Below are positions 24,301-36,000 of a stretch of 64,000 bases of DNA, one piece after another. The stretch comes from Mariannaea sp. PMI_226. Taxonomy: Eukaryota; Ascomycota; Sordariomycetes; Hypocreales; Nectriaceae. Location of the stretch: the NCBI GenBank assembly GCA_024336345.1, contig JANFOG010000001.1:4464001-4528000 (forward strand). Reading direction: 5' to 3'. The notes below the pieces were generated by a model. That model saw only the letters and a program-made list of their open reading frames with translations, made no database searches and had not been told where the DNA came from. Each line of letters opens with the position of its first letter. Position 1 is the stretch's first letter. The position numbers were made by a program, and so were the translations under genes.

Positions 24301-26251
24301 ATACTTTGTCAGCGATGGGTAATTAATTACAGTGCCGGCCTGGCTTCCTTGGAAAGCGCCTCAAATGAGGAGATTGAGAGCGTGAGACGGGGGGCCATAT
24401 TGGTTCGTGCTGATGCCTCCAGGCTTGTTTTTGCCAGGGGAAATCGCATGGAAGCGTAGCAGGGACGTGCACGCTGCCGAGGGACCGACGTTAGCGGTTG
24501 GGTTTCTGAGAAATTGCTGCAGAGCACTAACAGAAGGAATAAATTTCCTTCTGTATTAGTTATATGTGCAGTGGGTAGCATCCAAAGAGGGCAGCTTTCA
24601 AGAGTGGGCGGTGTTTGGCGGACATGCACCAGCCACAGAAGGTACGTAGTACTGATGCTGTAGTTACACAGTACTATGTTAGTTACTGCTCTAAGTCAGG
24701 TACGAAGGACATGCATACCTGCCCCTCCTGGGATTTCGTAATCTGTAATCTGTACCTTGCAGCAAGAGGCCAAAAAGCTCGTCGGCCCAGTGTTGCAACC
24801 CGCTGTATTGGTGGCCGAACTCCGTTTTTTATTGGCTCTTACAATGTACGTACCTTGGATTCAACCAAGCTTCATCTGTGAATCTGCTTGCTCATCGGTG
24901 GCCCCTTGCAGGTCGTGACCCTGCTCGACCAGGGCTCCAGCTACACAGTACACAGCACTGCGTATTGAGCAACCCCTCCCTCCTTCTGGCTGCTGGGCCA
25001 TCCCCTTCATAAACATCACCGACACTTACTCCACAAAATCCCCCATAACCCAGCGGCCCTTTCCCACTCATTTATCCATACACCCACTCTCGATTCCACA
25101 CCCTCTTCCCTTGGCGGCGCCAGTGACCGCGGTGGGTCAAACCCCTGGATTAACCCCCTCATCCAATCATCCAGGATCACCCTCAATCCCTGCGACTCTA
25201 GCTAAGCCTGTGGCCTCTGCCGACCTCTGCAGACCTCTGCAGCCGCTCGCGGGTTCTGTGCATTCTTTTTAACCTCGCTGCCCGCCCCCGGCCCAGTTGG
25301 AAGCTTTCCTTTTTCTTTCTCTCACCCCAGAGTCTGCGTCCACCGCTTTTCAGACCCTGCTCTTTTTGTTCTACACTCCTTTGTTGCGTGTTCAAACACC
25401 GCAGTCCACTCCTTACCCACATCCACTTGCCGCTGGTCGAACCGGTTCAAATAAACGTCGAGTCCCTCCCCCAAATTCAAGGTCTCTTTTCCACTTCACG
25501 TCTTGTCCATCTTCACGACATCACGCAAAAGACCTCAGGTCACCGACTTTCCTTGTTTCGGTTCTTTCAACAGTCACTCATTCAGTCTCGCTCTTTGAGA
25601 CACACCTTCCTTCCAAACAGACTTCACTCCTAGGAATCCTTGACGGATCCCAATCTCAGCAAATCCGCTTATTGTCCTAGACTGGTTCTGCAATAAGCCA
25701 ATAACTCCCAATCACCAACCACCAATCAAACATACAAACAAAGGTGTGTACCGCTTGGTTTTTTTTGTGACGCTGTAGTTGTTTTATTTGTTTCCTTCCT
25801 ACATTCCCGGATCCAACACTTCACGACTCGATGCGCGTCCAAGCTATCCATAGCATACTTTCAATGTATTGCCTTTGGGAGCAAAAGAAAACAGGAAGAT
25901 TTCAGTTACGAGCGGCGAGAGAGGAACAGAGAGAGAAAAGAGAAGAAGCCGGATGGGGAGAGCATACTCAACATGGAAGAGCATAATGCTGCGTCAGTTG
26001 TCACATGGATCAATGATCAGTATCGAGCCCTGTGTCTTGCAGCCACACCTGTCTTACAGCTGGACATCGCAATGATCACAAGCACATGCTTCACACGTTT
26101 TGCTTTTTCATGTCATCGCAACACATTTCAACACCAAGCAACAGTGAATCACGATTCTCTCACACATTTATTTAAGCTCTTCTCGCTAGAGCAAACTGCC
26201 ACCTAATGCTCATGTCACTAATCTTTGCTTGACAGTTTCAACTCTATCAAC
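18399..26251. other. Gene-poor region of about 7.8 kb
   Basis: Apart from the ATPase 3' end and the leader of the CAP gene on the right, I could not support any gene. Open frames are short and without family motifs. Poly-T/poly-A runs occur near 20659 and 22648. From about 24.9 kb the + strand becomes rich in C and T with few ATGs, which looks like a promoter and long leader for the CAP gene. A short imperfect repeat of CCTCTGC units lies at 25212-25242. A weak minus-strand candidate around 20409-21074 is discussed under findings. Confidence 0.5.
25744..26234 (+). other. Possible 5' UTR intron of the CAP-protein gene
   Basis: A donor-like GTGTGT follows an A-rich run at 25744. A strong acceptor (branch-like CACTAAT, then a pyrimidine stretch and GACAG) ends at about 26235, 17 nt before the CAP start codon. 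The region between contains several ATGs, which makes removal by splicing more likely. The donor choice is tentative; the acceptor is convincing. Confidence 0.45.
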
Positions 26252-27339
26252 ATGAAGGCTTCCATTTTCCTTGCTGGCGCCAGCGCCATGCTTGCCTGTG
26301 CTAGTCCCATCCACAAGCGTGCCTATCACACCAAGTGGGTTACCGACTTCGTGACCGTTACTGTCATCGCCGGTCAGGAGCCTACTGTGCCTCCTGCTGC
26401 TCCTACCACCGAAGTTAAGATCCAAGAGGCTCCCGCTCCTGCGCCCACCACCACCATCGTCAAGAAGCCCGTCAACGACAAGCTGGTCGCTGCTCCGCCA
26501 GTTGTTAAGACCACCGTCGTGGTTCCTGCCCAACCCACTACCACCAAGGCTGCTGTTGTCAAGGCTCCTGCTCCTTCCGTCGCTGTCAAGGAGGTTACCT
26601 CCAAGGCTCCGGCTCCTGAGAAGCCCAAGACCACTGCCGCCTCCCCACCCCCATCTTCCGGCTCCTCCTCCGGTTCCGATTCCGACATCGACCTGTCCCT
26701 GTCTGGTTCCTACTCCAGCGTCATGACCAACTACCACAACGTCCACAGAGCCAACCACTCCGTCAGCGCTGTAACCTGGAACTCCGACCTTGCTGATTGG
26801 GCCATGGTTCTGGCCCAGCGATGCAAGTTTGAGCACGACATGTAAGTTTACAGAAGGATTCTTCAAGGTCTGGGGTTTGTACTGACGCTTCACAGTACCA
26901 TCGGTGGTCAAGCTTATGGCCAGAACATTGCCGCCACAGGTCGCTCCGACTTGACCGAGAGCGACAGCAACCGGAACAAGCTCGGTGCTGTCTCTGTTAC
27001 CGAGCAGTGGTACAACAGTGAGATGCCCAACTGGTCCTTCTATGGCCAGGAGAACCCCCCTGCTGGTATGGACCTCGATCTTTTCGGCCATTTCACCCAG
27101 GTTGTGTGGGAGGGTTCCCACGAGATTGGCTGCGCTACCGCCTGGTGCCCCTCCGGTACCATGTACAGCGGTGGCATGAACGCTTATTTCACTGTCTGCA
27201 ACTACCAGGGCCCTGGTAAGTAATAGCCTATTCAACTTGTATTTGCAATATGAAACTGATAAATTCTTTAGGCAACTATGGTGGCCAGTATGGCAAGAAT
27301 GTCCTCCCTCCCCTGGGCCACAAGAGAGTCACTGTCTAA
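26252..27339 (+). CDS. Secreted CAP/SCP (PR-1, PRY-like) protein
   Basis: Three exons, 26252-26841, 26896-27215 and 27272-27339, encode 325 residues. A signal peptide (residues 1 to about 18) is followed by a Lys-Arg that may be a Kex2 site. Next comes a long Pro/Ala/Thr/Val/Lys linker (about 40-150), Ser-rich at its end and likely O-glycosylated. The CAP domain (about 155-305) shows YHNVHRANHSV, WNSDLADWA, GQNIAATG, GHFTQVVWEGSHEIGCA and FTVCNYQGPGN, which include the conserved His and Glu of the CAP cavity. Yeast Pry proteins of this family bind sterols and fatty acids and are secreted. Which ligand applies here is unknown. The gene ends a long gene-poor stretch and appears to have a spliced 5' UTR. 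Confidence 0.92.
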
Positions 27340-29055
27340 GAGACTCATTCTGCACATTCTTGAGCGGAACAAGCATGAGTTGTCTGGTCGGGCAACCTAG
27401 CCGATCTTTTGGAGTTGGACATAGCACTCACTATTGTGAGTGCACAGAGCGTGACCAAGAGACCGCAATCGAGACACAAAACATTCTGATTTCGATTCTC
27501 ATCTGTACGTTATGCCACGTCGTACTTAACGATTATTTTCTCAAACAACATGGGCCTCTTATATGGTCGCCTTCTCGTTAAATCATCTTCGCAATTCGTC
27601 TCGTGTTCTTCATGATTTCTATTGTCGAATAGACAAGGCGTGTTTGGAGCGTAGAGAAGGGATGGGGAGTGACCAGGTGTTGGTGGATGGCCTTGATTCT
27701 TTTTCCATGTACTGCATACATTCAATTCTTTACTTTGGCCTCGGAGGTGATTGTCGACCATAGACGGCCAGCTCAGGGCCCAGTGACAAACCGAGTGTCC
27801 AAAGTCTGGCTTGGGGTTAAACAAAACTGGGGGTTATTCATTTTTTTCTGGCATCTGGAGTAGAAGTTGATAGTCGCAATCAATTGCACTCTTGTCGCGT
27901 TGATATCATATCATTGTGCATGGGCATAAAACCAAGATGTGTGTTTCGTTTCGTTGTGATTCTAGAGAAACGTAATAGTTACACTTGAGTGTCAGTAAAC
28001 ATGATGATAGAGTTGGTTGAGCGTTGGCGGTATGGGTAGACACCAGTTATTCCGGTACCAAGGTAATTTGATGAAGCGATTTCGATCAAAGGGACGGCCA
28101 TTCTATTGCAGAACACAGGACGGCCCATGTCTATAGTTTACAAGCAAAACGTTCTCTGGTATGAACTTAATACTGTGATTGAAGACTTGGCTCATTAGGT
28201 AACACCAGCGTATTGCCTAGAAGCTAGGGTTGCATCTTTTAGGAAATACTCGTCATCATTCCCCATCATTTCCAATCGTTATTGAATATATATATATATA
28301 TGTTGCCCGCTGATCTTTGCGGAGACACACGTTATGATTCTCCCATCAATGACTCCAACCTTAAAATAGGAACTTCTTGCTGGACAAAGCCTCTTTCGTG
28401 AGAAGAAGTGCAATTTGACGGATGAATGATGAAGAGATCTGCCTGAGACAATGGAGAGCTCTCCCAGGGTGATACGAGTGTTAGATGTCTTCTGAAACAA
28501 AGAAACAAAAACGAGAAACGGGTTCGCTCGTTTGCAACGTTTGAAGGGTTCTGGTGTGCAAGTCAGTTTCGTTTCAGTTTTCCGTTTTCTCCATGTTTCG
28601 TGTTACGAGAACTTGACTGTTTCTTCATCTCGCCTTGTGGATGTAGCATGAGATCTACGTTTTTTGTTGCTTTTGCTGTTTCATCTCAACATCATTTCGT
28701 TTAGAGGACGTAATGCGCATGCGTGTGATGTGTTAGGTAAACGCGGTGGCTAAACGAGGGAAACACAAGTTATGGTATGATATTCATATTCATTCGCATA
28801 GCATCTACGATTGTGATCAAGGGGTTGCATAAGAGCTTTTTACAGAATTACTTTTGTATGTATATATGTGAATTACATATCAGACCAAATCGAGAACCAT
28901 GATCGTCTCCAATGGAGATGGATACATGGTTGAATGGTAAGGTAATTATCTAGCTAACCTGGGTATGAACATGTCACAAGAGATCAGGTTCCCATATCCT
29001 TTGCTTTCTCCGTTTTCTTCGTTTGTTGTTGTTCTATTTCGTCTCCAGTTTGCGT
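27340..29055. other. Convergent intergenic, CAP gene and QPRT
   Basis: The 1.7 kb hold two 3' ends. A simple TA repeat lies at 28285-28301. T-rich stretches are frequent between 28.5 and 29.05 kb. No gene recognised. Confidence 0.5.
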
Positions 29056-30004
29056 CTAGTGCTCAATCTTGAGAGAAAAGTCTACATGAGGGACTCCTTG
29101 GTGAATGGAACTCGTCGAGATAATATCCACATCTAAATTAATGTTAGCTCAAGGGGGCTCAAGTTTCAAAGCATGTACTTTCTATGCGCAACTTACCATG
29201 GCACACATATGGCTCCACGTTGTCAGCTCGTAGTCCTCCAGACACCTCCAAGAGGAAATGTCTCTTACCCTGCCATCGCTCTTTGAGGTTTCGCGCCGCA
29301 ATCTTGACGCCGTCGCCGGTAAAGTTGTCCAGCATTACAACATCAGCGCCGGCCTCGATGGCCTCGTCGGCTTCAGTTTCGCTCTGTACCTCCACCTCAA
29401 CCTTCATGCTAAACCCAGCAACAGACTTGGCGGCCTTGACGGCATCGGTGATGCTACCGCGACTCCATACGTGATTGTCTTTAAGCATGACCATGCTGCT
29501 CAGATCCATCCGGTGCCCATCGGCGCCGCCAACCAGCATGCCGTACTTCTCGACGAGGCGGAACCCCGGTGTGGTCTTGCGAGTACCAGCGAGGATGCCA
29601 GTGTATCCGGCGGCGCGCACGCGGGTCACAAGATCGTGGCTCTGCGTGGCAATTCCAGAGCACCGAGCGAGGGTATTCAAGGCGACGCGCTCGCCGAGTA
29701 GGATGCCACGAGTCGGTCCGCGGACAGTGGCGACACGCATCTTCCCACCGTTGGCGGAGAGATCGAGCTTGGTACCCTCTTCGGCGTGCCATTCGACGGT
29801 GCAGCCGCATTGGGTGAAGACTTCATCGAAGAAGGGACGCCCGGCAATGATTCCGGCAGACTTGCCCCAGAGGGTGGCCACACGAGGAGAGTCGCCGACG
29901 ACGAAGCCGCCATAGTCGAAAGATGGCGTATCCTCAGCGAGCCAGGCGCCGACGATGGATTTCCACGAGGGGGGGAGGAGGCAGGCGTAGTTGGGGGAGG
30001 CCAT
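29056..30004 (-). CDS. BNA6: Quinolinate phosphoribosyltransferase (nicotinate-nucleotide pyrophosphorylase)
   Basis: Two exons, 30004-29197 and 29132-29056, give 294 residues, the usual length. The enzyme converts quinolinate and PRPP to nicotinate mononucleotide, CO2 and pyrophosphate in de novo NAD synthesis. Visible family motifs are [30 protein letters not shown] with the PRPP/quinolinate-binding Arg-Lys, [20 protein letters not shown], a [19 protein letters not shown] strand, and DVVMLDNF. The second exon, found by a CTAAC branch and TTTAG acceptor, supplies the expected ending [22 protein letters not shown]. The CAG/TTC-rich segment just upstream on this strand (30005-30250) is the likely promoter and leader. 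Confidence 0.95.
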
Positions 30005-33000
30005 TGTGAATGCGGCTGGCTGGCGGGGGGGTTAGGAGAATCGAAGGAGGAAGAGGAGGGCGAGAGTCGAAGGTATAAGGGAAGTGAAGAGAGTTGAGAG
30101 TTGGAGAGTCTGGAGAATCGGGGGATTGAAACGCTTTCGGATGACGGAATGACGGATGTGCGGACAGTGGGTGGATTGGCGGACGGAGGTGGGGGAGGGG
30201 CTTCCGATGGCGGGGCAGAGACAACGGGCAGATGCGGCCTTTTGGCCGGTAATGGGCACGGACAGTGAAAAGAGGCTGTCCACACTTACATAGTACAGTT
30301 GTATATGGAATGCACTACAGGGCATGATGAAGCCACTTCTTGACTCAGCAGAATACCATTCCATTAGAGGACTGATGGCTAATACTCCGCTTAATCTTAG
30401 CTCTATGGCTTCAGTTGAATCGGGCTTCTTCGCTTCCTCATCTTGGTTGATGTACTTGCAACCGGGCGTTACCGGAACGAAGAAACGGGGACCAGATATC
30501 CATCTATCTTGGTCTCATGGAGGCATCGCATACGTGCTCAATGCCTGCCCTGCCAAGGAAATCTATGGCAACTCTACAATGGCTTGCATACTCTTCACTT
30601 GATTAATATACCTCACCTCGTGCTCAACCAAGCTTGTTTCGTGAACCCCGTGTTGTGGGCTTAAAGTGAAAACAGCATATATTTACTTCACTAAATCTCG
30701 AAAGGGGCATTCAGTTCGGGGAAATAAATCCAAGAAGCTGGCCGATGTCTGACAGGGTGTCTCGTTAGAACCGTGGAACACATGAAAAAGGCTGTTTATT
30801 CAGGTGCTAATTACTTTGTATCGACGCAAACCTGGCCCCTTTTACCTTACAACGGTAACTCAGCCCTGACTCTTCCATGTTACACTCGAAGTACAGCAAT
30901 AAAAGCATATAGCGGTGGAATAATTCAACTACTGCTAGCCCCAATTTCAGTTGAACTCGAAGGCCATGCTAATGTTGCCTAGTAACCTCCAGAATGTACT
31001 GAGCGAACCCGAAACCACAGCAACGTAAAACTTCGAAGGCTGCTCAGATGATTTAACTTGAACCCAAAAAGGGTTCCCTTGTGAGCACTTGATTGAAGTT
31101 TGTATTAGACCTGGCACGGTCCAATATCTTTACACGTCCTGTGTAGGTATTGGGTGTTTATGAGTCAAAACAGAGATAAGGGGGAGGGGGAAAATATATC
31201 ATTTTAAACGGAGGTAGATTATGAATTATGAAGATACACCATATTTGGGTTTCCAATTCAAAATCTTCACCGATGAACCCAGACCCAAGTGGGATTGGCG
31301 GCCTGTCATTTCGCTTTTAAGCCACGTACATGCAGGTCCTTGATGAAAGCACCAGCGTAGTACCCCGGACTAGTTTTCCCACTGGCGTTTGTCAGGTCTG
31401 GCCAATAAAGACGTAAGACTCGAGTCAGGATGGCTGTGTTTGGCAGGACTGCACTTCCAATGAGCAGCCAGGGCAGTGCATCATCCAACGGTCCTCGTTT
31501 CCCCCCCATGTCATGGGATCCCAGTGTCTCCCCAACATACGTACATCGAAGATCACATATCTGTGGGGATACTAAGAATGAGGCCCAAGCATGTGATCCA
31601 TTCATTTGAAGATAGCCATGTCATTCTCACTCCATTGCTTGTACATATGTGGTAGACTTGTTCCATCTGTAATCACGGAATTCACATCTCACGATACATG
31701 TGAAGGCAGCATATTAATGTTCTTTCCTGTACCTTCTTTCATATCTTGAAGCATAAATACTTAATTTACTCCTAAAGCTACGAGGGAGAGTATACACCGT
31801 TTCTAAGGCGATCTTTTCCAAAATTCCTGGCGGTCAAGGTATAAGGCGGGGAAAGTAAGGCGAGCCACTCGATTCTCCGGGGTTATGACTCAAGGCTTCG
31901 CATCTCTCATCATCACGCGCATGGTATCCATCGTATCCTTGGTCGTCATTGTACATTTATAGCGGCATATACTATCTAATCAGTTTGTTTTCGACATCCT
32001 TGTCTCGCGTGGCTTGGTTCCAGTGTCCACTGTACCTACATTGGCGTGAGAGAGGAGTTTAGATCGCGCAGCAGTGTAGAGTACCGATGCAAGCTTTCAA
32101 GTTTCAGGGATTCATATTGATGCATAATTGAACGTAATTTTCTCTAAATTGTTGGTTTTCACGAATGCTAATTGCTATTCTCGATGTGCCTAATCTGATC
32201 TATCAACAGTCGCATCACATCTCACATTGAGGTGTGCATAATCGAGCCATCACCTTCACCGTATCATGAGCAAACTTGCGAAGCAATCTTTCCACAATAG
32301 GCAGCTCAAGATATGCATGTTCATCTCAATGAGGTTGGTTGGGCATTGCTACTGAAACTCTGCCGTTGCCATTCAGCCCATGCCGTCTCACGTCTCGATT
32401 TGTGATTGGAGGACGTGTTAACCAACGAAAGCCTCCCACATGCGTAAACTTACTTGCAAAAGACATCATCTTGATGCAGATACTGCACTGTCGAATGCCC
32501 AATGAGCTGGACAGCCAGAGCAGCAGCGAGACTGTCTCGTATCAATGTAGCGGTGAAGACGAAGAATTATCCATTGGGTTGGGCAGAATAAGCACTACCT
32601 AACCAACGACAAGACACCCTCTCCACACCTGATACCTTTTAGACCACACAAAACAGTTTATGAGGCTGAGACCCCGGTCCTTAGTCGGTACGTATGTAAT
32701 TCTTTGACCTACAACAACTCAGTTGATCTTCATCGCGCACGTGTTTCTTAGCCATGCGGGCCTCAAAATCTATTGCGTTGTAGGAATCGATGCGGCTGAA
32801 AAGTTCGAAATGCAGAATTTTCAGGTTTGGAGATTTGGATGGTTCTAGAGGGACATCACTTGTACTATTTGTCTCCGAGACCCCTGAATCAGGCACCTCG
32901 GACGTGCAGTCGTGCTGGCAAAGAATTATTATCTCTAACTCCTTCGTACACTACCACATGAAATTCGATGATCAGGAATAGGGGCCTATCCTCCTTCAGT

Positions 33001-36000
33001 GTCATTCCATACTCATTCAGACTGTTGTTGATAGCAAAATCCACCATGTATAACATCCTAATGTGTAAACGGTGCTATCCCGAAGTTAAGAAGCTAGGCT
33101 GTGATCCTATCTAGCAAATCAAACATTCAGGTCTATCAAGTAGTCAGGCAGCCTTGTTTTCGGTGTGTAGAAAACCGACTGCGGCAAAAAATCCTGGCGG
33201 TCAGGAGCCATGACTGCCTCGTGCATTGCACAGCAAGTTACATGAGAAACGCATGCAAAACTTCGTCAGTTTTTTGTCATCGTCTGCCTCTGATGCAGTG
33301 TGATGACTCGACTTGAACTCGTCATAACTCCGATTCATTGCATACCGGTGAAGGAGACCGGATTTTAGGCCCCCAGCTTTTTGAGGCCAATTCTTCAATC
33401 ATTGGACCATCAAAGAAAAGAGCAACACCCAAGCCCTCAACGGGACGGGCACCCAGAGTGTGTTGCCAGCGAGGCATAGCACGAGGTGGACGCGTCGTAG
33501 CCTTGGAATAGAAGAGATTTGACGCACAAGCCAATCACTCAGAAGATTTCATGTATTACAAAAGTTGCCAACTCACACTCTCATCTAAACCGGTGAGCAA
33601 GTTCAGGCTTTAGGGGGGAGGGGGCTGCGGGAGGGGCTTTGGTGTGCAAGTAACGGCAGTGCATTTCTCCAGGTTAATCACGATGATTGTGAATGATCGA
33701 GACCTTTGGCAAGAGGCTGTGCCATGCATATGCGATGATCGAGCTGGGCAATCGGAGTTCTGCTAACGGCTTCCTCGACCGGCTAAGTGTTCCCCTGTGG
33801 CGTTGACTGGCTACGATACTCGCAATCCCTTCTCCTTAGAGAGTCTGCGCCCGTTGATTGAGGCTCCCAGACCCTCACCCAGGAGCCTCGATCAGCATAC
33901 ATGATCTCATTTTACTACTCGTCATGACAAGCGGTCACGATGGTTACTTCCGGGTGTAGCTATGTTCTTGAATGGTCAGCTGTCACGCTCGAAAAAGGGG
34001 CTGAGGTTGGCTTTGCAAGGTCTGTGATGTACAGCCATCTGTACGACAGTCCTGGCAGTTCCTTGTGTGGATGTAGTCCATCGAGTTCAGATGAGGCACT
34101 GATTCAGAGGAAATGTTCAGCTGCTGTTGGCCGATCCGCACTCACTCTTACTGCCGGCAAGGTCCTCTTGCCCACGGTGCTGACGATATCTCCACTGTCC
34201 AGGCAATGTGACAGGTTTGGTTCGGCAGCTAGAGTGTGTCGATTTGCCTCTTCTCGTGGCATAATCCGATCGGTCCAAAGTCGCGGCAAAGACGTAGCCA
34301 TGTCATTCGAGGAAGAAGCGGGAGGTTTATCGCTGCTGTTGACGGGGGGCTTGGGTGCATCGGTGAAGCCCAACAAGTCGCTTTCATTTTCTCTTCCCAT
34401 CAATCCTAAATTGCTATCTCTCGTGCAGCCTGGTGGAAGATCTCTGAGCTCCTCGTTGCTATAAACATGGATGGCATCTCCGTTTCCCCGTCTTGTCATC
34501 CACGTTCGTACCACAGCACCTCATCTTGTGTGTGACAAAAACGCATGCATGCCATAATTTTCTGTCACACAGCAGTCTAAAACAGCACAACCCTACAGTA
34601 TCTTCCCGTCCTGAGGTATCATCAAATGTCTTTCTCAACTAAGCATGAAACGGCACGCCCACGGTACGCTCTGTATTCCTAGCCGCATCTTTTCTGCATT
34701 TCCTTTGCTACATGAACTAGTGAGTTGTGGAACAATGCAACTAATAGCAATTGATGCAATGCGGTAGCCGCCGTGCGTCCAGGAGTAGGAGGAAGCAGGA
34801 ATTCAGACGCGCACGTAAGGATCGCATCATTAAGCCATCGCGAAATTCTGGCCACAAGGTTGCTCCCCGTGTGTGGGAATGGTTACTCGACTCGAACCAA
34901 GCATGGGATCACCTCAGATTGGGAGTAGCCCATCCGGCCACGACGCACGATGAGAAACCTGATCAGGTTCGGAAGGAGGAAGCGCAAATAGCAAATCTGA
35001 GGAGGATACCCGAACAAACACCTCCAAAAGAGCAGCATCCTCAGTCCAACCCCGAGGGTACTTTGCCGAAGAGGGGGCAAGGGGAGCCCCCAACATCAGT
35101 GGGGTTATATACGGGATGTCTACTAGCTATTATGCCAGACACTTCGACCCCTCCTCGCCATCTCCAGCCTTATCCTGTCACATTGGATCACTAATAAGGA
35201 GCTACACATGCAGCCGTCGGCTGTTGTTTTGAGTGAAAGGACAGGAGGGGTTCAAAGGATTTCGACTTTGGTCCTGGGCCCGAGTGTGGTCACGGAGCGT
35301 AATGCCGTCACTTAATACACAAAGTATCGTTTCGAAATAGAGAAGAAAACAGGAAAGGAGCAATTATGTACTTCCAACAAGATCAGATAAGCACATAGGC
35401 TGGCAAATCCGCTCCAGCAGCAAAAATTCGTCACATCATGGCAACCCCCAAGCATTCCTACCGGAAAGGCGATAGAAGGACCCAACATCTGTTCCCAACA
35501 GGCATGGTACAGTGCAGTGTAGTACCCTGCTAGTTGCGTAGCACCGCTCTAGCCGCCGGGGTCCAAGGTGATTTTCGTGCAGATAGACCCCGCTGTGCAA
35601 GGAAAATTGACGGTGACTAGTGTCGGCGCGAGACATTTTGGCGTCACTTACGGCACATGTTGCATACTACTCCATGCGTAGTACCAAGTGTAGGAGGTGG
35701 AAGCGCTGTGGCTTGTTGGTTCTGTTTGTTGGTTCTGCATAGCTATAATAAATGACAATCTCTCGTGGTGCGGGGGATCTGAGCAACAAACAGGGAGACG
35801 ATTGTTTGCGCAAGTGAAGGTTAAGACCAAGACTGCATGTTGTAAGAAGAAGGGGGGAGGAGATTGGGCAGGATTATCCCATGCCATTGAGCTGGTGGTA
35901 AAAGGAGAGACATTGATTTGCACCTAGAAGCAGTGTCTCAGCCTGATCTGGTTATGAGTGGATGAGAAAAAAAGATGGAAGAGACCCTGGAATATTAATA

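Noticed and set aside
26210..27235. 341-codon open frame on the minus strand
   Set aside because: It is antisense to the CAP gene, Gly/Val/Ser-rich as expected from the opposite strand of Pro/Ala/Thr codons, and spans the CAP introns.
29677..30285. 202-codon minus-strand frame over QPRT
   Set aside because: It is a shifted-frame shadow of the QPRT coding sequence and its leader, Ser/Pro-rich by composition only.
33060..33115. 5S rRNA-like stretch (GAAGTTAAGAAGC)
   Set aside because: The match is limited to a few bases, and the box A/IE/C promoter elements and overall 5S structure are absent.
35942..35951. CCTGATCTGG, resembling the TPP-riboswitch core
   Set aside because: The other conserved TPP elements (CTGAGA block and the GCCAGCG-like stem) are missing at the right distances, and no thiamine gene is near.
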